From Trichomonas vaginalis G3 (lineage: Eukaryota; Parabasalia; Trichomonadida; Trichomonadidae), in assembly GCF_026262505.1 (NCBI RefSeq), contig NC_067205.1, positions 6,696,001-6,760,000 on the forward strand: 64,000 nucleotides of DNA. The letters run 5' to 3'. Within the stretch, counting starts at the first letter, position 1. Each line of letters starts with the position of its first letter. The position numbers and the translations under genes were made by a program. The notes below the pieces were generated by a model. That model saw nothing but the letters and a program-made list of their open reading frames with translations, ran no database searches and was not told the origin of the DNA. Below, piece by piece: positions 50,811-62,186 of the stretch.

Positions 50811-53252
50811 TTACATTAATATAAAGACAGATATCATAAATAAGACATTGCTTAAAGTTCCAAACTGATTTCGAACTCTGCAAGTGAAATCTTTACAAAA
50901 AGAGGTCATTCGACTCTCAATTCCTGCCTTTCTTATCATATCAATGTATGACCCAGTCTTATTCTCTATAATTACTCCACAAATAAGTTTCTCGCAACCT
51001 TTGAACGCATCCTCACCAATTTTGGTGACAGATAGAGGCAAGTTAATATGTCTTAAGTTAACGCAGCCTTCAAAGGCATTCTTTCCAATCTCAACAACGG
51101 ATCCATCAGGAATAAGAATTGCTTGCAAAGCAGAGCATCCAATGAATGCACTTTTTTCGATATATTTCACTCTATCCGTGAAAGCGAAAAATTTGTTTTT
51201 AGAAGCTGGTGGATAGACAATCATTTTTGTTCTTTGATTATTGTACATCGCCCCATTATCAGAACAGAAGTTTTTAGATGCAAAATCGGAGATAGTTTCG
51301 AAACTAGAGCAGCCATCGAAAACTCCATAATCCAAATTCGACAATTTCGAATTTGGATTTATTGTCAATTTTCTCATGGCAAAACATCCTTTAAAACATT
51401 GAGTATTTAAGCTTTCAACAGTGTCTGGAAGAAGTATTTCTTCGATAGCTGTATTAGAGAATGATTCAGCACCAATTGTCCTAACGTTTGGGATCGAAAT
51501 CTGATTCAAATTTCTGCAGTTTTTGAACAATAAATCCGGAATATAATTTTGATATAATATATTATCGGTAAATGAAACAGATGTCAATCCACAATTCATG
51601 AAGCAGCTAACGCCTAAACTCAATACTCTATTTGGTATAGATACGTAATTGAGGGAAGAACAACCTTCAAAGCAAGAAGATCCCAAAGTAAAGTTACCAT
51701 TTCCTTGAAGCATCAATGATTTCAAATTTTGGCAGTTAAGAAAACAATTATTTGAAAGATCAACGTTTCCATTTGATATGAATGAAACAGAAGAAATACT
51801 AGAATATGAAAAAGCACTTTCAGATATTGTATTTATTTGTGAAAATGCTAAATCATTATCTATTTTTGTGTTATTAAATGAAAATCTTCCAATTTTTGTC
51901 ACTTGATTTAAAGAAGGAAATTTTGAAAGTTTTTCACAATTATTGAAGGCAAAATCTTCAATAACAAGTAGATTATTATCTGCACCATCAATTCGAACTT
52001 CTACTAATTTATTTTTATTCTGAAATGCACCCTTTTTAATCAAACTTATTGTCGAAGGAATAGAAACAATGGTATCTGTATTACCAAAATACTGCAAAAT
52101 CATAGTTTTTTCTTTATCCATTAGCAAGTATTGCTGATCGATAATTAAGTTCGAACCGGATGGAAGAGATAAAACAACATTTGGTGAATCTGAAAAGACT
52201 CCACCTGCCATTTCCTTCAAGTTTTCAGGCAATATAACTTCAGTTAAATCTACACAATTCGAAAAAGAAAATTCTTCAATCAAAGTTACATTATTTGGAA
52301 TTGTAATTCTTCTTAATTTAGATCTAGCAAATAAATAATTTCTTATTACTGTTATACGGCTTGGAAGTGTTATTTCAGTTAGTTGCTGCGTGTTGTAGAA
52401 TGCATGGTCATCAATAAATGTTACTGTTTCTGGAATTACTAAATTTCTCAAATTAGATCCAGCAAAACAATTATTTTTAATCTTTTGAAGGCCATTCATA
52501 AATGTAACAGAAGTAATCTGGCTAGAAACACATAATCCTTCTTCAGCATTACTTACATTAACACTAATTTCATATGAACTTCCTGAATTTGATGCAATAT
52601 AAATTATGGATAAATTATCTTTTGAAAAAATAGCTCGGGAATCTGTCCAAAAGTATTCATTTTGTGGATCAACTTGAATTGACTCTATGAATCTACATGA
52701 CGTAAAAGCTTTTCCTGTAATTGAACTAACAAAGGGTGGTATTTGCAAACTTGTGAATTTCATTCCTGCAAAACAATTCGAAGGCATGGAAGATAGCAAA
52801 CAATTATATGCAAATTGTAATGATGTTAAAGTAGTCATCGATGAAATACTATATTCGAAAATCGTTGCTACTGATGAAGGAATTAATAACGAAGTTAAAG
52901 ATAATTCGGATATTGCATAAGAACCAATTGTTTTGAGGTTTTCTGGCAATAATAGTTTTGTTACTGCTGAACATTTGTGGAAAGCGTGGGAATCAATTGT
53001 TTCTAGTTTTGTACATGGAGATAAATCTATTTCTGTTAGTCCTATGCAATTGTAGAATGCATAGGGCTGGATTGTTCGTAATTGTGGGTTTGGCTCGAAT
53101 GAAAATCTTTTTAATGTTGTTCGACTTGAACTGAAACAATAATAGGAAGAACTTTCGCCAAAAATAATTTCGCATGCGGCAGTAATAGTGATGGATTCAT
53201 CTGATGATGTGAAGCTTTTAAGTAATTTACCATTATTTTGATAATTAGCTAT
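50811..53252 (-). CDS. Large BspA-like LRR surface protein, 5' end missing
   Basis: Open for about 813 codons upstream from the stop at 50811. No ATG occurs in its first hundred codons, which already look like LRR repeats (LRTIQPYAFYNCIGLTEIDL), so the natural 5' end with a signal peptide is missing or displaced. Around 25 BspA/TpLRR units (FSNCVDLTEVILPENLKEMA, AFEGCVNLRHINLPLSVTKI) follow. The C-terminus has NQFGTLSNVLFMISVFILM, a membrane anchor with almost no cytoplasmic tail. Such proteins are surface adhesin candidates. Nearest divergent neighbour is 53370-54311, which also lacks an ATG. Confidence 0.8.
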   Translation of the reverse strand: MANYQNNGKLLKSFTSSDESITITAACEIIFGESSSYYCFSSSRTTLKRFSFEPNPQLRTIQPYAFYNCIGLTEIDLSPCTKLETIDSHAFHKCSAVTKLLLPENLKTIGSYAISELSLTSLLIPSSVATIFEYSISSMTTLTSLQFAYNCLLSSMPSNCFAGMKFTSLQIPPFVSSITGKAFTSCRFIESIQVDPQNEYFWTDSRAIFSKDNLSIIYIASNSGSSYEISVNVSNAEEGLCVSSQITSVTFMNGLQKIKNNCFAGSNLRNLVIPETVTFIDDHAFYNTQQLTEITLPSRITVIRNYLFARSKLRRITIPNNVTLIEEFSFSNCVDLTEVILPENLKEMAGGVFSDSPNVVLSLPSGSNLIIDQQYLLMDKEKTMILQYFGNTDTIVSIPSTISLIKKGAFQNKNKLVEVRIDGADNNLLVIEDFAFNNCEKLSKFPSLNQVTKIGRFSFNNTKIDNDLAFSQINTISESAFSYSSISSVSFISNGNVDLSNNCFLNCQNLKSLMLQGNGNFTLGSSCFEGCSSLNYVSIPNRVLSLGVSCFMNCGLTSVSFTDNILYQNYIPDLLFKNCRNLNQISIPNVRTIGAESFSNTAIEEILLPDTVESLNTQCFKGCFAMRKLTINPNSKLSNLDYGVFDGCSSFETISDFASKNFCSDNGAMYNNQRTKMIVYPPASKNKFFAFTDRVKYIEKSAFIGCSALQAILIPDGSVVEIGKNAFEGCVNLRHINLPLSVTKIGEDAFKGCEKLICGVIIENKTGSYIDMIRKAGIESRMTSFCKDFTCRVRNQFGTLSNVLFMISVFILM

Positions 53253-53369
53253 TTACTTGCTTTAATTTTTTTATTCCATTAATTTTTTAAAAAGTGACAA
53301 AAATAGTTCAACATACAATTCTTCTACCAAATAATTAAAATATATCATAAGAATAATTTCTTATATCCT

Positions 53370-54311
53370 TTGAAAAATTCTTATTTGAATAGTTTATATC
53401 TAGCAATCAGCGGCATTACTTTCAGAAGGTGTAAATTTTCTGCTACACCTACATGTGATGTCCCAATTGCGATATTTTTTATGATATTCGAGATATTTTT
53501 AATTTTTCCTTATTCATTCATCGGAATCATGCTGTTTAATCATTCTAATTTAATTCACAACACATACAAAGAGAATGGTATACTATTTTGCTTCACAAAT
53601 ATTGTTTGTACAGCCTGGAATTCAATTATTTCTTTATCAATCTTGTCGTATTGGCAAAATAGCTTAAATATTCTCTCCAATGCTTTGAGAATATTTCAAA
53701 CATTTGCATTTGTTTTATATTTCAACGATATTGCAAAGATTTTATTAATATTTAAAGTTTTTGGCTCCAAAATAATATATTATCTATCTAAAATACTCGA
53801 ATATATACTAATTTTAACAGGAGCTATTAGATATATTTCATTTTATATACAAATTCCTTATATTTCAGATTTTATTGAATTAATTTATTACAAACATAAT
53901 GGAGTTTTCTATATAGTAGTTGTTATATACGTATTGAGTTTTATAATATTAGAAATGACCTTTGTTTTCTCTAGTTTGAAAGATATTATTGAACCAAGGA
54001 AAAGGAAGAAATTAAATATCGCATTGTTTTTCATTCCGTTTTTATTATTTTTGTATGTAATATTCTTCACTTGGATGAGATCATTTTATTACACATCTAG
54101 TTTCCCTCAAGATATGAATCTTATCAAAACGAAAAAACAATTGTATTCATTTCATCTTATTCTAATTTATAATTCTGCATGGTTTCCAATAATGAATTTA
54201 GCTCCATTAGTTATTTTACTTATGCTTTCATCAACAACAAAAATTTCAGACGAAAACATGAATCATGATGATGATGAAATAATTAATGAAAACTTTAATT
54301 TGGAATTATAA
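53370..54311 (+). CDS. Multi-pass membrane protein, relative of 19530-20441, start unclear
   Basis: About seven hydrophobic segments (IAIFFMIFEIFLIFPYSFI, FALVLYFNDIAKILLIFKVF-like, YISFYIQIPYISDFI, LNIALFFIPFLLFLYVIFF, LAPLVILLMLSS). The shared FG-x-K-IIYYLSK core and topology place it in the same unnamed family as the gene at 19.5 kb. The first codon of the open frame is TTG and no ATG precedes the first membrane segment in frame, so the 5' end is probably lost. The acidic C-terminus (MNHDDDEIINENFNLEL) is typical of trichomonad polytopic proteins. Function unknown. Confidence 0.6.
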   Translation: MKNSYLNSLYLAISGITFRRCKFSATPTCDVPIAIFFMIFEIFLIFPYSFIGIMLFNHSNLIHNTYKENGILFCFTNIVCTAWNSIISLSILSYWQNSLNILSNALRIFQTFAFVLYFNDIAKILLIFKVFGSKIIYYLSKILEYILILTGAIRYISFYIQIPYISDFIELIYYKHNGVFYIVVVIYVLSFIILEMTFVFSSLKDIIEPRKRKKLNIALFFIPFLLFLYVIFFTWMRSFYYTSSFPQDMNLIKTKKQLYSFHLILIYNSAWFPIMNLAPLVILLMLSSTTKISDENMNHDDDEIINENFNLEL

Positions 54312-54804
54312 TTATGAGTTTGCTTATTTAAGACTAATAATGTGAGAACTAATTTTGGTATCGAAAACAATATTGATTTCCTTTTGTTAATGAAGAGAAA
54401 TATCCCTATATTTGTTTGAGAAAAAAGACATTTCGAGAGTTGAAACTTTATTCAATCCTATTTCGTTGAATGAATGAGCAGCTTATATATGTGATTATCA
54501 CAATAATTCATGTGAATGTTTAAAAAGTGTCAGTTTTATTTTAATTTCTTCCTCATTCTAATCTAAAAAAGCAAGAGATTTCTATAACTAAAATGTTATT
54601 ATTCATACAAATAGTAAATATAGGCCATAGTAATGATAGACAGTAGTTTACTTTTTTAATTCAGGCTCGCCATTCTGTCCGATATTATGAAAAAAAGGTA
54701 GTTCTCTAGTACATATCACTGGGATTTTCAAACATCCTTACTTTCAATTCCAAACAGCATTTCAATCAAATATAATTTTTTGTTAGATTTTTTATTTTCG
54801 GTTT

Positions 54805-54877
54805 GACAAATTTTGAGTCTATATTAAAAAGTGACTTTTTTTAATATGACCTCTCAAATTTTTATCACTTTTTCATC
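54805..54877 (+). repeat. Inverted repeat, left copy, of the hairpin island
   Basis: GAGTCTATATTAAAAAGTGA, a long T-run, then AATATGACCTCTCAAAT and TATCACTTTTTCATC. Its reverse complement matches 57927-57997 with few differences. Confidence 0.88.
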
Positions 54878-55250
54878 AATTAATGAGCGGAGGATATTGG
54901 GATTTAGTTTCAACAATTGTAATAGTGCAGCTATAAAATATAGAATATACAGATGCATCTAAATGAATTTGGTGCTGTTTTCTTATTTTTCTTAAATAGA
55001 TCACAATTGATTACAAATATATCCTTAATAAATAAGCAATTACATTCTATTATATAAAAGAGCAATCTTATTACTTTATTGTCCACTTATGCAGAGCATT
55101 ACTAGACGTATTTTTTATATGAATGAATATAGTTTTTCAAAGGGTATTTTGCTATTTTACTTAAATATTAAAAGATACTGTATCAATAATCTTTAAAAAC
55201 AAATCATTGAAAAAAAATATTAAATAAAAAAAATATTATATAAAATAAAT

Positions 55251-56294
55251 TGCAGGCCCTGGTCTATAATGAGGCCACAGATTCGTATTTATCGGTTCCA
55301 GGGCTGGATTCCTCTCCTGCCGCCAAGAACAAGACGGCAATTGAGAAAAACGGCCATGAGATTAGGAAGCGAAGCTTTGGCCTCAGCAACAGCCAGATCC
55401 TGTATCCATAGGTGTTTCAGGGCTGAGGAGAGAGGAGACCGTCCTTGATAATGGTGATCTCCCTCAAACTCAGCCCTGAGGATTAACCTTGCAGACTCTG
55501 GCATCAAGAAAGGCTAGAGCTTCGTATTTAATGATCCCAAGGGCCGGATTCCGCTGAGAATTGTCTGTGATGTGGAAATTCTCAGAAAACACTGCCTCTA
55601 GGACTGTATTGGAAGACTTGGCCTCATAAGGCTCCAGAGCATGCATGTTCCTTTCTTTCATGGCAGAGTTTTAACTTGGTCGTCCTCATGAGGGACTATC
55701 AGGTAGAAACTACACCATGAGGATTGTACTTGCAGACCATGGCCTCTGCAGAGACCAAAGCTTCGAATTTACTGCTTCCCAGGGCCGGACTTCTCTCCTG
55801 CCGCCCTAGATCAGGACGGCATTTGAGAAAGCCGGCCCTGAGAATTGTATGCGAAGGCCCTGGTTCCTGTTGAGGCCAGAACCTTTGTCTATTGGTCTTT
55901 CAGGGCCGAGAGGAGAGGGATCGTCAAAAATGCGGACGATCTCCCTCAAACTCGGCCCTGAGGATTGTATTTGCAGGCTCTGGTCTCAGAAAAAGGCCAG
56001 AGCTTCCTATAAACGCTCTCTCGGGACTGGATTCCTCTCCGGCCGCCCGAATCAGGGCGGTCTTTGAGGAAACCAGCCCCGAGGATTGCTTGCGAAGCTC
56101 TGGCATTTTCTGAGGCCAGAGCTTGTGAATTTCATTCAGTGCCAAGTTCCTCTCGGATCGATCCTAATGAGGACGACCTTCGAGGAACTTGGCACTGAGG
56201 TGATGAATTATGAACTCTGGCCTTGATGAAGGCCAGAGTTTTGATGCAATATCTTGATGGGATGAGCTTATGCTCAGTAAGCTCATCCCATCAA
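55251..56294. repeat. Hairpin array 3: about eight 120-bp units, each a short and a long hairpin
   Basis: Short hairpins start at 55251, 55369, 55490, 55610, 55731, 55851, 55973, 56092 and 56210 (patterns like GGCTCTGG-loop-CCAGAGCT). Long hairpins lie between them (e.g. 55775-55842, 55895-55962, 56018-56082, 56137-56197). The long stems differ: AGGGCCGG with CCGGCCCT, AGGGCCGAG with CTCGGCCCT, GGGACTGG with CCAGCCCC, AGTGCCAAG with CTTGGCACT. Both arms change together, so structure is conserved while sequence is not. Each long loop carries TGAGGA/TGAGAA-type linkers. The run ends with a final foldback (56255-56294, TGATGGGATGAGCTTA with TAAGCTCATCCCATCA). The block is about 50% GC in an AT-rich genome. 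No coding role. Confidence 0.9.
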
Positions 56295-56720
56295 AACATT
56301 CGTTTAAAAATTGAATGAAAAATTATCGTATGTATTGAAATTTTTAAATAATAAACTTGAATAAAATTATTATATATAAAGAATAGAATGAAATAAAACC
56401 GAAATTGAATAAAAATTTCCAAAAAAAATTGAAAATTCTGAAATTCAAACAAAAAACTACAAATTTCATAGGAAAAATAAAGAATTAAAAATTTTGTATT
56501 TATAAAGTATCAATATTTATGATCAAAATTAGAAAGTGAGTATTATTTGAGAATTTTATGCTAAATGTGATATTTATATTTTATTAAAATGAAATTATTG
56601 ATGAAAGGAAGTTGCGTTTGCAATGTAATAGAATAATAGCTTACAAATTTAAACTCCTTTCCAAAATAAAATAACGACGTGATATTCTTCATGTAAAATA
56701 CGTCATTTTTCAGTTCTTCA

Positions 56721-56765
56721 CACATAAATGCAGGGTACAAGTGATGTACCCTGCACTTATATGTG
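56721..56765. repeat. Hairpin with 20-bp stem
   Basis: CACATAAATGCAGGGTACA folds on TGTACCCTGCACTTATATGTG around a five-base loop; one small bulge. Confidence 0.85.
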
Positions 56766-56934
56766 CACAATTGGAAAAGTATTAGTCACATTCGCATCGA
56801 AAGGAAAAGTAAGCCAATTTCCAGATCTGACTACATGGATGCAAGAGCATATAGTAACCCGCTGCAACCATGCACTCAGTCCTGGAATTGAGAATTACAC
56901 ATTCACATTCAAATAAAAATATGGGAACATGGTT

Positions 56935-56991
56935 ATATAATGTAGGTAGATGAGGACTACCTTGAAGAAGTCCTCATCTACATACATTATA
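56935..56991. repeat. Hairpin with 21-bp stem
   Basis: TATAATGTAGGTAGATGAGG continues to ACTAC and folds on AGTCCTCATCTACATACATT. Only one internal mismatch. Confidence 0.85.
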
Positions 56992-57845
56992 GCCTAATTT
57001 GACTTGGATGTGAATTAATCTTTTGACACCTATTAGGAAATTTATCGTTGATTTATTTAAATAACATAAGGTCTCACTAAATTAAATAAGGAATGAATTT
57101 TTGAAATCTCCTTCAAACTTTTATAAAATAATTTTATAACGAACATTATTTGAATAACAAAATAAATATCTAGTAATTTTGAAAAGATTTTTTTTATCAA
57201 AAGTTGTCTCAAAATTGAAAGCAATAAAAATACAATAAAGAGTTCAATAATATATTATATCAAAAATATGGCGAAAATCCTTAATTTATTTTCAATATGA
57301 TTTTATTATATTCAATTTTGAATGATAGAAAAAAGTAAGATTTCTTTGAATTTTTGACTCTTAATATCATTTATCTATCAGTTTGAATATTAATTCTATA
57401 ATATGTAACCATATATTAATTTATACGTTACTAACTCTTCTTTTCATATAAAAACAAATAATATGTTTAATTACCTTCATTATGAATCCAAATACATGTA
57501 TTTCTAAGTATATCATAATATATATCTAACGTCTATCATCAAATCCTATTTTTATCTATTAATCATTTAATAATTTAATTTCATTTGCAAAATATCCGAT
57601 ATCTGACTATATTTACTGAACAATAATCATCAATAACACAATATAACGCATATATAATAATAAAAATATGTGTATTCGATATATTCATTCTAATTCAAAT
57701 TAGCATCTTGATCAAAACTCAATTATAGTCATTACCATTTTATATATATATTACTCTAATTATATCTAATTTAATTGTTATAGTAAACATTAATATATTG
57801 CTAAATGCTTAATATTGATTTTTATATAACTTTAATAGTATGCCC

Positions 57846-57894
57846 ATTGCATAATATGATCATCACAAGAATGAGTTCTGATCATATGTGCAAT
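57846..57894. repeat. Hairpin with 16-bp stem
   Basis: ATTGCATAATATGATCA folds on TGATCATATGTGCAAT with one bulge. Confidence 0.8.
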
Positions 57895-57926
57895 CCCACA
57901 TTATATAGACAAATCACATAAAAAAA

Positions 57927-57997
57927 GATGAAAAAGTGATAATAAATTGAGAGGTCGTATTAAAAAAAGTCACTTTTTAATATAGACTCACAAATTT
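57927..57997 (-). repeat. Inverted repeat, right copy, of the hairpin island
   Basis: Reverse complement of 54805-54877. Confidence 0.88.
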
Positions 57998-58085
57998 TTT
58001 AGAGGAAATCACTTTTCCTCTGAACTTTTTCAAAAGTATTAGTTGTATTCTCAAAGAAATAATTATTAAATATATACAAGATATT

Positions 58086-58319
58086 GTGTTTATGAGTCTA
58101 AGTTCATATTCAGAACAATTAACTAAATTTCAAAATTATTTTCGGATTTTTGATTGTAAGAACATTTCCTATTCATTTATAACCGGCAAATGCTTTAAAT
58201 ATTATCTTTATCACAATGAAAACTGCCAAAACAATAGTAATGAAGATATAAATAAGATGTCACAAGGAAAAATATTTGGAATATTTCAATCAAAGCTACG
58301 ATGTATTAATATTAAATAA
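58086..58319 (+). pseudogene. Possible gene fragment, 77 aa
   Basis: A short ATG-initiated frame (MFMSLSSYSEQLTKFQNYFR) of balanced composition just upstream of the BspA-like gene. It could be a small gene or a remnant of a longer one. No domain recognised. Confidence 0.3.
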
Positions 58320-58336
58320 TGTAATATTACCTTTCG

Positions 58337-59338
58337 ATGATTCTATTTCTTTTAATATGTTTTACATTTTCGGAACTAACGTTTGAATTACATGATAATG
58401 TATTAATCATAACATCTGGAGGGTTATTATCCCAAGGTGCAATTAGTGCATTATTCAATCTAGGTTTAGTTAAAAAAGTTATATTTGATACAAATTCTAA
58501 TACACAAATTGGACCACAAGCATTTTTTAATTTTCGCAACTTAGAATCATGTAAATTATCAAAACATATAAGCTATATTGATGTACAAGCATTCAGATTT
58601 TGTTTTTCATTGACTAAAATCACTATTGATATAGAAAATCAATATTATACAGTCGATAATCAAGTTCTTTACAATAAAGAAAAACATGCGATTTACAAAG
58701 TTCCAGTGAACATGACAGAAATCAGCCTTCCTTCCACAGTTTTAATAATTAAAAGCCATTCGTTCCATTACATAAAGAATATGAGTAAATTACTTATTCC
58801 AAAGACAGTTACATCAATTGAAGGTGGCGCATTTTATGATTCTCATATTGATACTCTAGAATTTGAAAAAGATTCTCAATTGACTAGTTTGACAACTTCA
58901 TCATTACAATATATTTATTCTCAACGAATTATTCTTTCAAACTCATTGGAAGAAATTCAATCTAATGCAATTTATTCAAATAGTCAACATTTTAATATTT
59001 CATTCATAACTCCAAGAACAAAAATTTTAACAATTCAATCGAATGGGATTTCAGACACAAGCATTGAAACATTTGCAATTCCATCCGGAACAACATTAAA
59101 AGCTAATGCATTAAATCCGTCTAATTCTCTTCAATCAGTTACAATTTCAGAAAATGTTCATCTAGAAGATAATTGTTTTTCAGGATGTCCAAATATAGAA
59201 TCCTTTTTTATTCTAGACAACAATATACATTTCAAAGATGGATTTCTAACAGAAGGAAATAAATTAATACATATTTCACGAAGCACATCAACTAGTTTTG
59301 ATGCAAGTTCTCTTTCATCTATTTATTTCAAAAGATAA
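58337..59338 (+). CDS. BspA-like LRR protein with signal peptide, 333 aa
   Basis: Starts at ATG with a clear signal peptide (MILFLLICFTFSELTFE). BspA/TpLRR units follow (FFNFRNLESCKLSKHISYID, AFRFCFSLTKITIDIENQYY, SFHYIKNMSKLLIPKTVTSI). No transmembrane anchor is seen at the C-terminus (SSLSSIYFKR), so the protein is probably secreted, or the gene is truncated at its 3' end compared with anchored relatives. Likely extracellular adhesion or host-interaction protein. Frame whole. Confidence 0.85.
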   Translation: MILFLLICFTFSELTFELHDNVLIITSGGLLSQGAISALFNLGLVKKVIFDTNSNTQIGPQAFFNFRNLESCKLSKHISYIDVQAFRFCFSLTKITIDIENQYYTVDNQVLYNKEKHAIYKVPVNMTEISLPSTVLIIKSHSFHYIKNMSKLLIPKTVTSIEGGAFYDSHIDTLEFEKDSQLTSLTTSSLQYIYSQRIILSNSLEEIQSNAIYSNSQHFNISFITPRTKILTIQSNGISDTSIETFAIPSGTTLKANALNPSNSLQSVTISENVHLEDNCFSGCPNIESFFILDNNIHFKDGFLTEGNKLIHISRSTSTSFDASSLSSIYFKR

Positions 59339-62186
59339 TCTATTCAAATTATACTATGATTTTTATTATGAGCTTTCAAAAATTCAATACTAAAAATCGA
59401 TAGCTTATCAAATTATTGAATAATTTTTCATATATATAATATATAAAGTAGTATAGACAGTTACTAACAAAATTTAAAAAAATTAGAGCGTCACACTTTT
59501 TCTGGGAGTGTAAAATCCAACCATTTGTTCTTGAATTTACGAAATTTCATAAAACCACATATATTCATGTGATGATGATCTTTTTCCGATTATATTTCAA
59601 TTTAATGAAAAACTGGAACAACACATCACAACAAAATCTTCGCATTTGAATTCTTCTTTTCTATCCCATTTTGCATTTCATGCGGGAGTTTTGTTTCTAT
59701 TCCGAAAATGAATGGAATTGGTTATCAAGGAATTATCTTTCTCAAACTGTAACTCTTTTGATAAATCATATCATTTTATCTGTTAACATTCTTCCAACAG
59801 TCAATACTTCGATAATAAATACATATTAATTCAATCGATCAAAAGGTTTAACATTTTTCAAATCAGTTTATATTAGGTTACATACATATTAGATCTTTAA
59901 AAATATTGAGTTAATTATTGATATTTCAACAATCTCAATTTAATTTCTTTTTACTTAGAAACTGAATACTATGATATCTAATGGAATGCAATATAACCTG
60001 TGTAATCATTTTGATTAGATTTGAAAATAGTGTATTAAAATTTCAATTCCATTTTAATAATTATTCTTAGCTTATTCCGAAGCAAATTTAATAAATCCAA
60101 TATATAAGATTTTGCAAGTATTTTTCAGTTTTCTACTTAATGCTTAACAAAATTTTATGAGTTTATGATTAGCACATAAAAGATAGTTTTATGTTGTTCA
60201 TGTTCACTCTTTCCATTTAAACATATTATAGTGACAATATTAAAAGAATAATATGAAAATCTAGTTGGACTTATATTTCGATCATTTTTGCTAAAATTTC
60301 TAACTGGTTTTTAAATGGTAAAATATCAGATCCATTTATGAAGAAATGATAATTTTTGAAAATTTATTTTCCTCATTTGAAATAAAACTGATTAAACATA
60401 CAACCAAATATCTTCAGAATTAGTTTATGAATGCGTGTTCTTCAGAATTACCATAAAAAAACTATCGAAATCAAAATTTGAATATCAACAATATCAACTG
60501 ACTTCCACTAAAACTACATATTATGGCGATATATAATAGAAATGTGATCTGAAATGTAGAAATGCAGAGTAGAAAAAAAATTATCGTTTTGATTTGAAGA
60601 TAAAGTTGTATAATATCTGGCATATAAGTAAACAAGCAAATTGAAATTAATCAAATTGAAAGGTACATTCACTATTTTTGACAAAATTTTAAATTTTCAT
60701 GGGGTTGTAAATCTTATAATAACTAGATGAATAAGGAATGAATCCCAGTATAATGTGCATCATTATATTAAACACTATATGTAAGGCTAATGATTCTATT
60801 AACACTTATGAAGATCTATAGTATTTGAGCAGATAAATTTGATAATTTCCAAAACTCTTATATTTCAAAATTAAAGTGTGCGAATGCATTTAAATGAGAG
60901 CAAAAAGAGATTGATGCTGTTAAAACTAGGTGTTAATTTGCAATTATTTCGCATCACAAGAACTACCCAGTAAATTCGGCTATCTTTCTTTGCAATTATT
61001 CTCCATTATACATATAATATAATGGTTAGGGTTTGAAGAAAAGTTACTAGAGAATTATTGACTTTTGAAATAATGCAGAATTTTACTTGAAGAAATCATT
61101 AATTTATGAGTTCCAAATTGCTAAGCATGACGAAAGATCATTAAATTTGCTGCAATTAAATACATTTATTGCAGAATTAAGATTATTGAAATTAAAAATT
61201 TGAAATATTGCCTTTTTGAATAAAAATTTAAATTTGATTATATAATCATGATAATATATTAGAGAAATTAAAAGAAAATATTTTAAACCATTCAAATATT
61301 TTGAATGTCTTATCAATTTAAAATATTAAAAGATAGCTTGATTTTATCATCATTAGTTGTTATCAAAGTTTTCTTCTTTTGATGAACAACAGTAAATAAT
61401 TTGTTAATTACTTGTCTTCCTTTTTCGCAGCAAAATCGAAAGTTATGATGATAATCTTGCTCTCAATTTTGAAACTCTCTGATTTACAAGTAAGCATTCC
61501 TTTGGAAAAGCAGTCCTATTCTGTTTTCAAGATATTTTAAAGCCTCCATTTCATACAATGCGCAGATCTATTCGAAATTGCAAGAACTCTCAAGAAAAAT
61601 GCAGCAGCAAAGAAGATTCCATAGTTTCTAGCATCAAAAATTTACAACCTTAATACAACAGTTAAAGAGAAGCTCGAAAAGAAAATATTTAACCATAAAG
61701 CTGGAAACCATTCGATATCTACTATTGGATCTAATAAAAAGTTAATTATAACATATTTAACATGCTATTTGTTGACTTTGTTCCATTATATTACCATATA
61801 TATCTTTTTGAAATCTAAAATATTTTTACGATTTTAACCATGTGTTGTTGAAACCATATATCAATCTTAGCTAAAGTATAGTTTATGAGTCCGTCACCAT
61901 CTAACGTATGAATTTTCAAAAATGTCAAATATGTTCATTTTTTCTGTAGATTCAGCCATAATTTCATGTAGTTATACTATTCAACTATTATTTAATATTT
62001 TTATCGATTTAAATATATGATGAGATGCTTAGTTCTCCTGGAAATCGATTTTTAATCGCAATTTTAACTTTCCAAAAAAATTCAAAAATAAAAATCCATC
62101 TCAATTTTCTAAGTTTTATAACTCGCCAAATCTCTAGCCAAATTTTTTTGGCCCGTATAAATATTGTTAGGCACTATATAGGGATG
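59339..62186. other. Long AT-rich non-coding region
   Basis: No supported gene, RNA or clear repeat. Short open frames (e.g. 61104-61316) are low-complexity and lack recognisable features. Confidence 0.65.

Larger units (their letters stand above)
54312..58085. other. Non-coding island with inverted repeats and hairpins
   Basis: No gene. Bounded on both sides by a 70-bp inverted repeat (54805-54877 and 57927-57997). Contains hairpin array 3 and three further hairpins. The small open frames near 55289-56145 and 56561-56916 are readings of hairpin stems. Confidence 0.75.

Noticed and set aside
55289-56145. Overlapping 63-73 aa open frames on both strands
   Set aside because: They come from mirror-image hairpin stems, which make similar frames on both strands.
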